Shown here: one piece after another, positions 37,592-46,873 of the stretch
How the letters are laid out: each line of letters starts with the position of its first letter
How positions within the stretch are numbered: position 1 is the stretch's first letter
Source of the DNA: Xanthobacter dioxanivorans
GTDB taxonomy: Bacteria > Pseudomonadota > Alphaproteobacteria > Rhizobiales > Xanthobacteraceae
Reading direction: 5' to 3'
NCBI RefSeq assembly: GCF_016807805.1
Contig: NZ_CP063362.1
Coordinates: forward strand, 248,001-312,000
DNA: 64,000 nucleotides
Position numbers and translations under genes: made by a program
The notes under the pieces: generated by a model
Told to the model about the DNA's origin: nothing
The model's input: only the letters and a program-made list of their open reading frames with translations
The model's database searches: none

Positions 37592-37607
37592 AGCAAGGAG
37601 CGTGCCG
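37592..37607 (-). promoter_or_regulatory. Sigma-54 promoter of glnII
   Basis: Read on the minus strand: CGGCACGCTCCTTGCT. The GG of the -24 box and the GC of the -12 box have the obligatory ten-base gap. The expected start is near 37581, giving an 88-base leader to the glnII ATG. A convincing NtrC site was not found, though GCGCCACGGGTGC at about 37779 is a weak candidate. Confidence 0.75.
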
Positions 37608-37884
37608 CCCGGCCGGCCAACGCCGGAGTCGGGGTTGCGGCGCCGCGCAAGGGGGCCCTGCGCCTATCTATGCATCATGATTAGGCCTTACCCTTGGGCG
37701 CCGCGCTTATTACATAGGCAGTATCTGGACTCCGCGTGAATAAATTCCACCGAAGCGGGCGCCAGCGGAACAATTGCGCGCCACGGGTGCTTGGTTCAGC
37801 AGCGCCTCGCTGCACTGCGAAAGACGCACCCGGGCCATGCGCTGCGCGTGCAAATAAATCGCGGTTCTGACCTCAATTTATATG

Positions 37885-37921
37885 TGCCCATAAATTAGGC
37901 TTACAACTAATTTTTTGGGCA
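37885..37921. promoter_or_regulatory. Long AT-rich inverted repeat in the glnII/DUF2735 gap
   Basis: Arms TGCCCATAAATTAG and CTAATTTTTTGGGCA pair except for one mismatch and one bulge, around an eight-base loop. It lies 85 bases before DUF2735 in a strongly AT-rich part of the divergent gap (37494-38005), which holds no other gene. It may be an operator or an RNA structure. Confidence 0.5.
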
Positions 37922-38005
37922 TCTGATGTATATCTGGAAAATAAAATCTGCTATGAACGGCCCAATGGATGGTGCCCAGGAGGCTCATCGACCGGAGTTT
38001 AAGTG

Positions 38006-38203
38006 ATGACTGCGAACCAGAAGCCTGAGACGGCGAAAATCTATATCTTCCCGGTGAAGAATGGCGCGACGTTCGGCATGCCCGCCAAAGAGGCGAAATG
38101 GGCGGCCGAGCTCGCGGCGGTCGGCGCCGCCCACGCCGCCATCGGCAGCAGCTGGTATCACGAAGAAGCGGTAAAGGCGGACGATCGGCCCCGGCGCCGC
38201 TGA
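38006..38203 (+). CDS. DUF2735 protein
   Basis: 65 residues: MTANQKPETAKIYIFPV at the start and SSWYHEEAV near the end are the hallmarks of this small Rhizobiales family, which is regularly found beside glnII. Function unknown; a nitrogen-related role follows from context. ATG 38006 has GGAG about nine bases upstream. Confidence 0.85.
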   Translation: MTANQKPETAKIYIFPVKNGATFGMPAKEAKWAAELAAVGAAHAAIGSSWYHEEAVKADDRPRRR

Positions 38204-38500
38204 GATGCCGCGCGGCCCGTTCACCGGAACGGGCCGCGCGGTCACCCCGGCACCGAACGCGATCAACCGAACCGGATGGCCTCCATCCGGTTCTGAATGA
38301 TGATCCACCAGGCCAAAGACCTGCGGCTCGCGCGCCCTCCGGTTTCCCGGAGCCCCGGCGGATGGCGGCGGCCCTCGCGCGTGGAATCGCGCGCAGGAAC
38401 GAAGGCCCGCAGGAACGAAGCGGCCCCGCCCCGCTCCACTGCCATGGACCGCTTCTTGCCTCTGCCTGCCGCGGACGGATTCACCGGTAGGAAATGCGAC

Positions 38501-38815
38501 ATGGCTCTCGATCTCAAGGGCGATTGGACCGATGCGGACCTCGCCGGGCTCATCGGCTCGGTGGTGGACGACCGCGACTGGCGGCTGGAAGTGTCGAAGG
38601 ACGGCATCGCGACGCTCGCCGACAAGACCGCCAACCCCACCGGCGCGGACTATGACGAGGGCCTGCACTGCCATTTCGAGACCTGGATGTCGGGAACCGA
38701 CTTCGTCGGTCCCTCGGCGGCGGGGGACAAGACCCTGGTCGGCAAGCTCGCCACCGCGCTTCGGGCCAATTATCCGGCGCTCGCCGGCGAGAAGTTCATC
38801 TATGTGAGCCTGTAG
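38501..38815 (+). CDS. Uncharacterised 104-residue protein
   Basis: Begins MALDLKGDWTDADLAGLIGS, contains HCHFETWMSGTDFVGPSAAG and ends EKFIYVSL. Acidic, no signal peptide or membrane helix. Not recognised. The start ATG 38501 follows TAGGA at about ten bases; the long extension upstream in the same frame is not coding-like. Confidence 0.65.
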   Translation: MALDLKGDWTDADLAGLIGSVVDDRDWRLEVSKDGIATLADKTANPTGADYDEGLHCHFETWMSGTDFVGPSAAGDKTLVGKLATALRANYPALAGEKFIYVSL

Positions 38816-39164
38816 GATCGGCGCCCGCGCGTCCTCGATCTGCGACGGCTCGCGGGCGCGGGTTCTGGATTCGCGCCATTGGAATCGGGGACTTCGGCGG
38901 CGGCTTCGCGCTCCGCCGCCCCGGCCGCGCGGCGGCGCGCCCGGATTTCCGGCGCATCCACCGGCCGGGGCGGCATCGCCGCCCCGGCGTTCCCCCTCCC
39001 CTGCGCTCCCCCGCCCCCGCCCCCGCGCTCCCCCCGCCCCCCGATTGCTCGCGGCGTCGCCCGGTTGACCCCCGGGCCGCAAGAATGCCAGCGTGACGGG
39101 AAAGCCAGCGTCCAGGGACGTCCGCCGCAAGAGCGGGGCGCAACGTGGCTCGGGAGGAATGCGT
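38816..39164. other. Gap before the NCS2 permease, no gene seen
   Basis: High-GC sequence with runs of C (about 38990-39050) and no ORF with coding character. It probably holds the permease promoter and leader, but no clear boxes are visible. Confidence 0.4.
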
Positions 39165-40916
39165 ATGGTCACCGCGAGGCTGCGCTACGACCTGAAGTCC
39201 AGCCCCCCGCCGGCCGTGCTCCTCGCTTCCGCCGCCCAGCACATGGGGCTGATGGCGGTGACGCTGGTCTTCCCGCTGCTGGTCGCCCAGGCCGCCGGCG
39301 CCGACGCGGCCACGCAGACCCGCTACCTCGCCCTCGCCATGCTCGCCATGGGCATCTCCACCCTGCTCCAGGCGTGGGGCGGACGGGTCTTCGGCCTGCC
39401 GCAGATCGGCAGCGGCTTCCTGCTGCCCGCCGTCTTCACCGCCGCCTACCTGCCCGCCGCCCTCGCCGCCGCGCGCACCGGCGGGCTCGAGGCGGTGGCC
39501 GGCCTGACCATCGCCGCCGGGCTGACGCAGATCGTCTTCAGCCGCGTCATGGGCCGCTTCCGGCCCTTCCTGCCCATCGAGATCGTCGGGCTGGTGGTGA
39601 TGATGATCGGCATCATCCTCGGCATCGTCGCATTCAAGCTGATCGTCGGCTTCGACGAGGCGCACCCGCTCAGCCTCGCGGGCACCGGGGCGGCGCTGGC
39701 GGCGCTCGCCACCATGATCGTGCTGGCGGTGTGGGGCAGCCCGCGCCTGCGGGCCATGGCGGTTCTGGTGGGCCTCGCCGCGGGAACCGCCTTCCATTTC
39801 GCCGCCGGGCTCGGCGCGCCGCCGACCGGGGTTCCGCCCGCCGGACCGCCCGACCTGCTCGCATGGCCCCTGACCTGGCCGCTGGTCTGGCCGCTGGTGA
39901 CGCCGAGCTTCGAGGCGGCGCTGCTGCCCGGCTTCCTCGCCGGAGCGCTCGCCTGCACCCTGCGCAGCTTCGGTGACATGGTGGCCAGCCAGCGGGCCAA
40001 CAACCGCGACTGGAAGCGGCCCGATTATGCCAACATCGAGGCCGGCGTGCTGGCGGACGGGCTCGGCACCTTCTCGGCCGGCCTCATCGGCACCATGGGG
40101 CTGAACACCTATTCGGCGAGCGTCGGCCTCTCCGTCGCCACCGAGGTGCTGGCGCGCCGGGTGGCGCTCGCAGTGGGGATCGGCTGGATCGCGCTCGCCT
40201 GCCTGCCCGGCTCGACCGTCGTGGTGATGGCCATTCCGCGCGGCGTGCTGGGGGCGGCGCTGCTGTTCGCCTCCGCCTTCATCGTGCTGTCGGGCGTCGC
40301 GATCCTCGGGCAGCGGCTGCTCGATGCGCGGCGCACCATCGTGGTGGGGCTCGGCTTCCTGGTGGGCGTCTCCTTCGACGAGCTGCCGGCCTTCTACGCG
40401 CAGAACCTCTCCCCGGCGCTGCAATCGGTGGTCAGCTCGTCGCTGATGCTGGGCCTGTTCACCGCGCTGACGCTGAACGCGCTGTTCCGCATCGGCGCGC
40501 GCAAATCCAACCGCATGGCGTGGGCGCCGGCCGCCGGCTTCCCGCCGCTGCGCCAGTTCCTGCTCGACGCCGGCGGCATCGACGGCGCCCGCGCCGATGC
40601 GGTCGCCCGCCTCGTGCAGCTGGCGGAGGAATTCGCCACCGCCGCGCGCTCGCTGGTGGGAACGCGGGAGGGCGCACAGGAAGGCGCACAGGTCGCGGTG
40701 ACGACGCGATTCGACGAGTACGTGCTGGAGCTCGCCTTCGTCTGGCAGGGTCGCCCCCTGCAGCCCGGCCCGGCGCCCACCTTCGACGACGGGGTGGACG
40801 AGGACGCCATGCTGAACGGCATCACCCTGCTGCTCATGGAGCGCATCGCCGACCGCCTCACCCGGCGCACGCTTTCGGACGGGCGCCACGAGCTGGTGTG
40901 CCAAGTGGACCAGTAA
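39165..40916 (+). CDS. NCS2-type purine/uracil permease with C-terminal ATPase-like domain
   Basis: 583 residues. The first ~450 form the nucleobase:cation symporter-2 fold with 12+ helices (FGLPQIGSGFLLPAVFTAAY, SFGDMVASQRANNRDW, GTMGLNTYSASVGLSVATEV). The last ~120 residues are cytosolic and look like a degenerate GHKL/RsbW-type fold: FDEYVLELAFVWQGRPL, then DEDAMLNGITLLLMERIADR and SDGRHELVCQVDQ. Ordinary NCS2 carriers lack this, so transport may be coupled to a signalling partner. ATG 39165 sits seven bases after GGGAGG. Confidence 0.85.
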   Translation: MVTARLRYDLKSSPPPAVLLASAAQHMGLMAVTLVFPLLVAQAAGADAATQTRYLALAMLAMGISTLLQAWGGRVFGLPQIGSGFLLPAVFTAAYLPAALAAARTGGLEAVAGLTIAAGLTQIVFSRVMGRFRPFLPIEIVGLVVMMIGIILGIVAFKLIVGFDEAHPLSLAGTGAALAALATMIVLAVWGSPRLRAMAVLVGLAAGTAFHFAAGLGAPPTGVPPAGPPDLLAWPLTWPLVWPLVTPSFEAALLPGFLAGALACTLRSFGDMVASQRANNRDWKRPDYANIEAGVLADGLGTFSAGLIGTMGLNTYSASVGLSVATEVLARRVALAVGIGWIALACLPGSTVVVMAIPRGVLGAALLFASAFIVLSGVAILGQRLLDARRTIVVGLGFLVGVSFDELPAFYAQNLSPALQSVVSSSLMLGLFTALTLNALFRIGARKSNRMAWAPAAGFPPLRQFLLDAGGIDGARADAVARLVQLAEEFATAARSLVGTREGAQEGAQVAVTTRFDEYVLELAFVWQGRPLQPGPAPTFDDGVDEDAMLNGITLLLMERIADRLTRRTLSDGRHELVCQVDQ

Positions 40917-41058
40917 GGTGGACCAGTGGCAGGTGGACCGGCAGGGAGCATCGCCCGGGCGCGAAAATCGCGGCTGCGCCGGGAGGCGATCCATGGTGGT
41001 ATCCACCGCGAGGATGGCGGGCCCAAACGACCCGTATCGAGGGGGCGGGGGGAACGCC

Positions 41059-41753
41059 ATGGTCAAGGCCCGCGGAGCGCGCCGATCTCGCCTGAGCACG
41101 TCCGCGGCGGTGCTTGCAGCAGCCCTGGCGGGCGACCTTTCCGCATCCTCCGCCCGCGCGCAGACCGACCCGGCCAAGTTCCGCGCCTTCCTCGCCTCGG
41201 ACCTCTACAAGGCGGCCTTCGCCGTGGCCCGCGACGCCATCCCGCCGGCGGTGCTTCCACCCTGCCCCGATCTGTCGTCGCCGGACTCCACCGTGACCAT
41301 CGCGAAGGACGTGACGTTCGCAAAGAACGGCCAGCCCCGGTCGGGCGCCTGGTGGTCGCGATCGCCGGTGTCCGGCTGCGGCATCGACACGGTCATCAAC
41401 ATCTTCTTCTCGGTGGGCGAGCGGGGACGCATCATCCCGGTGGTCGCCTTGCCCGGCACCACCCATGCCGACCTGGTGCTGCAGCGCGATGCGCTCCTCT
41501 ACGCCTTTACCGGCGTGAAGCTGCGCATGGAGAGCTGCCCGGACCTCACCGTCACCAACACGCGGTTCGAGGCCTACGGCCTGCACGGCAGCCCCCGCGC
41601 GAACCGGCGACCGAGGCCGAGGCGCGCGGCCCCTGGTGGGAAACCTGGACCGTCAGCGGCTGCGGCCGCGCCTTCGCCGTGCCGCTGGAATTCATCCCCG
41701 ACGCCACGGGCACCACCATCAACCAGAGCCCGGCGCTGATCCGGGAGGGGTGA
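41059..41753 (+). pseudogene. Secreted protein of unknown function, apparent frameshift
   Basis: Signal peptide (STSAAVLAAALAGDLSASSARAQ) followed by a periplasmic protein beginning TDPAKFRAFLASDLYKAAF with two likely disulfides (CPDL, SGCG). At the five-C run 41592-41596 the frame is lost; one extra C continues into EPATEAEARGPWWETWTVSG and INQSPALIREG, stop at 41753 (231 residues). Without it the product ends at 41739 in Arg/Pro-rich nonsense. No family recognised. Either an assembly error or a truncated gene. Confidence 0.7.
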
Positions 41754-41878
41754 GCAGGCCTTGCGGGCCCTTGCGCTGGCCCCGGCTCTCCTTCCACTGC
41801 GCTGACGCTCAGTCGGCCGGGGCGCGAGGGTGGGACAACCATCGCGGGCCGATCGACCGCCATGCTAGCTTCCTCTTC

Positions 41879-42169
41879 ATGCCCGGCTTCGCCGTCTACA
41901 TCCTCGCCAGCGGCCGCAACGGGACACTCTATGTGGGCGTCACGAACGACATCGCCCGCCGCCTGTGCGAACATCGCTCCGGCGCGGTGCCGGGCTTCAC
42001 CTGGCAATATGGCGTGCATCTCCTCGTGCATCTGGACCTGTTCGACGAGCTCGACGCTGCCCGCGCTCACGAACGCCGCCTGAAGAGATGGCACCGCGCC
42101 TGGAAGCTCGCCCTCATCGAGCGCGACAATCCCGACTGGCGCGATCTCGCGGAGGATTGGCTGTCTTGA
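41879..42169 (+). CDS. GIY-YIG nuclease-family protein
   Basis: 96 residues, the single-domain UPF0213-like type: FAVYILASGRNGTLYVGVTN carries the two tyrosines of the motif, ARRLCEHRSG the conserved Arg, and AHERRLKRWHRAWKLALIE the C-terminal basic helix. Role unknown (DNA repair or mobile-element related in other cases). It is flanked by related repeats at about 41764-41834 and 42778-42850. Confidence 0.9.
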   Translation: MPGFAVYILASGRNGTLYVGVTNDIARRLCEHRSGAVPGFTWQYGVHLLVHLDLFDELDAARAHERRLKRWHRAWKLALIERDNPDWRDLAEDWLS

Positions 42170-42213
42170 GCGCTCCACTCCCCGGATCAGCGACGGCGCA
42201 GCCGGCGCCCGTT

Positions 42214-42775
42214 CCCCGGACAAGCGACACCGCAGGTGGAGCGCCGATCCGGGGCCCAGCGCAGGACTCCCGCGCAGCGGGCAAAACCTGAGTGTGGTGG
42301 GCTGAAGAAGTGCGTCCGGTGCGCGCTGCCGTTCCCCGGACAAGCGACGGCGCAGCCGGAGCGCCGATCCGGGGTCCAGCGCAAAACCTCCGCGCAGCGG
42401 GCGAAACCTTAGAACGGCTGGTTTCGGAAGCGCTGCGGCGATTCCTTGCAGTCGGCCGGGGCGCGCGGGTGCCCCCCCGCCCGGCGACGGCATCGCCGGC
42501 ACCGCGCCCCGGACAAGCGACGGCGCAGCCGGAGCGCTGATCCGGGGTCCAGCGCAGAACGTCCGCGCAGCGGGGCAAAACCTGAGGGCGGCTGGTTTCG
42601 GAAGCGCCTGCGGCGGGCCGTTGCGCTGGGCCCCGGCTCGCATTCCGCCGCGCTGCGTGCTCCGGGGCACCGCTCCCCGGACAAGCGACGGCGAAGCCGG
42701 AGCGCTGATCCGGGGTCCAGCGCGAGACTCCCGCGCAGCGGTCCATGCCGGAGGGCGGCTGGTTTCAGAAGCGCC
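42214..42775. repeat. Four-copy array of a palindromic GC-rich repeat
   Basis: The core CCCCGGACAAGCGAC starts at 42214, 42334, 42507 and 42675 (steps 120, 173, 168). Each copy continues with GATCCGGGG, which pairs with the first bases, and then CGCGCAGCGG and AAACCTGAG-like tails. It occupies the 880-base gap between the GIY-YIG gene and the AT-rich gene. The same CCCCGG/TCCGGGG theme is present at 2.2 kb, so this is a dispersed palindromic family amplified here. Confidence 0.75.
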
Positions 42776-42947
42776 TGCGGCGGGGCCCTTGCGCCGGGCC
42801 CCGGCTCTCCTTCCGCTCCGCTGCAGTCGGCCGGGGCGCGCGGGTGGTTCGGGCGCGGGGGCTTGCGGATCGGGGAGAAGGTGGCAAGCTGGGGCGCTGC
42901 AACTAGGCATGCACCCAAGCCTACCCAGGATCTGATGAGGAGAAAAA

Positions 42948-42977
42948 TTGACCAAAACAATCTTGAGTTGATATAGC
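42948..42977 (+). promoter_or_regulatory. Candidate promoter of the AT-rich gene
   Basis: TTGACC (42948-42953) and TATAGC (42972-42977) with an 18-base spacer, exactly where base composition changes from GC-rich repeats to AT-rich foreign DNA. Confidence 0.5.
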
Positions 42978-43050
42978 GAAGAATGGTCTCGATGAGAGCA
43001 ATATAGGATGCGGCTATCACCGCACTGGTCGAAAGGGGGGAGGGTTAGAC

Positions 43051-43899
43051 GTGCGAACGCCACTTCTAATCAAGTTTGAAGGAGAAATGGCTGACACCCA
43101 TAAGCTCCCCGCATACGATGCAATTCAAAGTCTTTATGGAATTTCCCGTGCGATATTGATGACAACGAACTATCTAGACGAGGGTCGCGTAAGGCACAGG
43201 CGATTTGAAAATATTAAATTTGAGTTCAATTTACTAACTCAAAATCCAGGAAGCTTTGAGACATTATTTGAATTAATAACCAATCCAGACGCAATGAAAA
43301 TTGGATATGATATATCCGTTGGAATAACGTCTGGCCTTTTGGGGCATTTTATCATTTCAATGCTTTCACGCGCTGTGGGCGGATCAGCACATGAAACCAT
43401 CGAAGACTTGGAAACAAGCGAAGAAATAAGCACAGGAGACACCTCCGCCCTTGTCGAGGCAATCGAACCATCCCTAAGAGAGGGACATAAAATAGTAGGA
43501 AACGGAGCTAGCAATATATTTATTATCACAGGAAGTCATAATACCGTAAATTTTAACGCTGCAACCAAATCATTCGTAAATGCATTTGAAGAAGACAACG
43601 TATTAAGCTCTAAGATTTTCAGTGTGGCAAGCTTCAATTCCAACTCTGGATATGGGCGAGCATTTGACTTTGAGGAGCTCCGCACTATACCGTTCGAAAT
43701 TAATACTATGGCCGACGAAAAATCAATTGAAGCACTTATATGGAGTTTTTCATCGTATGCTCGGCGTAGACGCTTAGGCGAAAATCTCCAGAGCGCCGTC
43801 GCATTCAAATACCGCGCGATTAGAACCCTCGACGGTAGGGTCAAAAAAATAAAAGTAATCAAAGTCAGACGCGATATAGCTAGCCTCGATAATAGTTGA
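43051..43899 (+). CDS. AT-rich orphan gene of unknown function, probably acquired
   Basis: 282 residues from GTG 43051, which follows GGGGGGAGGG; ATG 43087 is an alternative but would cut the strand LLIKFEGEMADTHKLPAYDA. Codon use is A/T-rich (AAT, ATA, AAA), utterly unlike the ~70% GC neighbours. Features: YGISRAILMTTNYLDEGRVRH near residue 30-50, a Gly-rich hydrophobic segment around residue 90-110 (SVGITSGLLGHFIISMLSRA) that could span a membrane, an acidic middle, and a basic end (GRVKKIKVIKVRRD). No known family recognised. Own promoter, bordered by a repeat array and by ettA: a typical cargo or defence-type singleton. Confidence 0.75.
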   Translation: MRTPLLIKFEGEMADTHKLPAYDAIQSLYGISRAILMTTNYLDEGRVRHRRFENIKFEFNLLTQNPGSFETLFELITNPDAMKIGYDISVGITSGLLGHFIISMLSRAVGGSAHETIEDLETSEEISTGDTSALVEAIEPSLREGHKIVGNGASNIFIITGSHNTVNFNAATKSFVNAFEEDNVLSSKIFSVASFNSNSGYGRAFDFEELRTIPFEINTMADEKSIEALIWSFSSYARRRRLGENLQSAVAFKYRAIRTLDGRVKKIKVIKVRRDIASLDNS

Positions 43900-43926
43900 G
43901 GTGCCCCGACAAGGCGGAGCACCTCA
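43897..43926. terminator. Hairpin between the AT-rich gene and ettA
   Basis: Perfect 8-bp stem TGAGGTGC / GCACCTCA with a 14-base loop, overlapping the stop of the plus-strand gene and ending five bases before the ettA stop. It serves both convergent genes. Confidence 0.55.
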
Positions 43927-43931
43927 CCCCC

Positions 43932-45587
<1,656 letters not shown>

Positions 45588-45689
45588 GGGCCGCCGTCTC
45601 CTGAAAAGGGATGCGTGAGAGTTGGCGCCGTTCTAGCCTCGCCGGAGGGACGCGGCAAGGGAACGGACGTCCGGGATCTGGAGGAAGAA

Positions 45690-46166
45690 ATGGGCTTGGA
45701 TCACGCGCACGACAAGGTGGACTGGCGCGAGCACGGGGTGAAGGTGATCCCCGGCGACAGCCTCGACCCCAACACCGCCCAGACGCCGGGCATGAACCGC
45801 GCCACCGCCATCAACGCCGCCCGCGCCGGGGCGGAGAAGATCTGGGCCGGCACCGTGCACATCCACCCGGACGCCAAGACCGGCGCGCACCACCACGGCG
45901 ACCTGGAGAGCATCATCTACGTGGTGCGGGGCCGGGCGCGCATGCGCTGGGGCGAGAACCTCGAATATGTGGCCGAGGCCGGCCCGGGCGACTTCATCTT
46001 CGTGCCGCCCTTTGTCCCCCATCAGGAGATCAACGCCTCGGCCGACGAGACGCTGGAATGCGTGCTGGTGCGCTCCGGACAGGATCCGGTGGTGGTGAAC
46101 CTCGACATCGAGCCGGTGGAGAAGCCGCAGGCCGTGAAGTGGATCGACCCCATCCACCGCACCTGA
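45690..46166 (+). CDS. Cupin-domain protein
   Basis: 158 residues. Single double-stranded beta-helix with metal-binding motif 1 HIHPDAKTGAHHHGDLESI and a motif 2 region FVPPFVPHQEINAS. Shares general features with small uncharacterised cupins or isomerases. ATG 45690 has GGAGG six bases upstream. Divergent from ettA. Substrate unknown. Confidence 0.87.
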   Translation: MGLDHAHDKVDWREHGVKVIPGDSLDPNTAQTPGMNRATAINAARAGAEKIWAGTVHIHPDAKTGAHHHGDLESIIYVVRGRARMRWGENLEYVAEAGPGDFIFVPPFVPHQEINASADETLECVLVRSGQDPVVVNLDIEPVEKPQAVKWIDPIHRT

Positions 46167-46413
46167 CGCGCCGGGCCGGGTGGGCGCGCGCGCCAGGTGC
46201 GGCGGATCGCGCCTCTTCCTCCCTGCGCCCCTTCCCGCCCGCGTGGACGGGCCGGCCTCTGCCAAGGCGCCGGCGATGCGCACACGCGCGATCGCCCGCC
46301 GCGCGGTGCCCCCTCCCCTGGAGCCCCCCGCCGATCCCAGCGCCGCAGCCGGTCGGATGGGTGCCGGCGTCGCACCGGACACCGGGGCTGTGGATAGTCG
46401 GCACGAAAGCCTG

Positions 46414-46442
46414 TTGCATTCCCCGCCGGCTTTTGGCATAGA
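46414..46442 (+). promoter_or_regulatory. Candidate tRNA-Gly promoter
   Basis: TTGCAT and CATAGA with a 17-base spacer, ending 41 bases before the mature tRNA. The rest of the 317-base gap (46167-46483) shows no gene. Confidence 0.5.
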
Positions 46443-46483
46443 CACGCACCTGCCGCGACGCACTGCGCCGCCGGCAGATGGAT

Positions 46484-46558
46484 GCGGGTGTAGCTCAGGG
46501 GTAGAGCACAACCTTGCCAAGGTTGGGGTCGAGGGTTCGAATCCCTTCGCCCGCTCCA
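46484..46558 (+). tRNA. tRNA-Gly (GCC)
   Basis: 75 bases with encoded CCA. The acceptor stem GCGGGTG / CGCCCGC pairs fully (one G-U), the anticodon stem CAACC / GGTTG frames the loop TTGCCAA (anticodon GCC), and the T-loop TTCGAAT is standard. The discriminator is U, as usual for bacterial glycine tRNA. Its 3' end is the probable integration site of the element that follows. Confidence 0.97.
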
Positions 46559-46588
46559 AGTTTCTCTCAAGAAAATCAGATAGTTGGC

Positions 46589-46611
46589 AAACGCCCCGCA
46601 GGGCGTTTTTT
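46589..46611 (+). terminator. Terminator after tRNA-Gly
   Basis: Stem AAACGCCC / GGGCGTTT with loop CGCA, then a T-run: a textbook Rho-independent terminator 31 bases after the tRNA. Confidence 0.9.
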
Positions 46612-46817
46612 GCTTACCGGCCGCAGATGGACTATCTCGGTAAGCAGGCGGTAAGCGCGGCAGGGAAAGCCGTGGTGCGCTCCAGCGTAGGCGACCGTCC
46701 TGCCCGGCCGGTCGGCGACAGCCCGGAACGGGCGGCACGGCTGTTCGGCATGCCTCCCACCGCTTGCGGAACGCACCCCGTCGTCAGTCGAGAGCGAGAG
46801 GCTGGCCGGGTTTGCCA

Positions 46818-46873
46818 TGACGGGTTGAGGGCCGGGAGAGAAGCTTTCGGCGCCCGTCATGGAGTTTGATCCC
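46818..46873 (+). promoter_or_regulatory. Structured leader of the DUF932 gene (shared ICE leader, copy 1)
   Basis: An inverted repeat TGACGGG / CCCGTCA (46818-46859) is followed by GGAGTTTGATCCC directly before ATG 46874. The parB leader has the same layout, TGACGGGTTG, GACGGG / CCCGTC arms and GGAGAAGCATCCC in the same register, which also fixes the DUF932 start. Confidence 0.65.

Noticed and set aside
37779..37792. NtrC binding site for glnII
   Set aside because: Half-sites and spacing fit the consensus poorly; mentioned only as a weak candidate.
46859..46873. Upstream ATG of the DUF932 gene (MEFDP)
   Set aside because: Comparison with the parB leader places the ribosome site GGAG after this ATG, so ATG 46874 is the better start.
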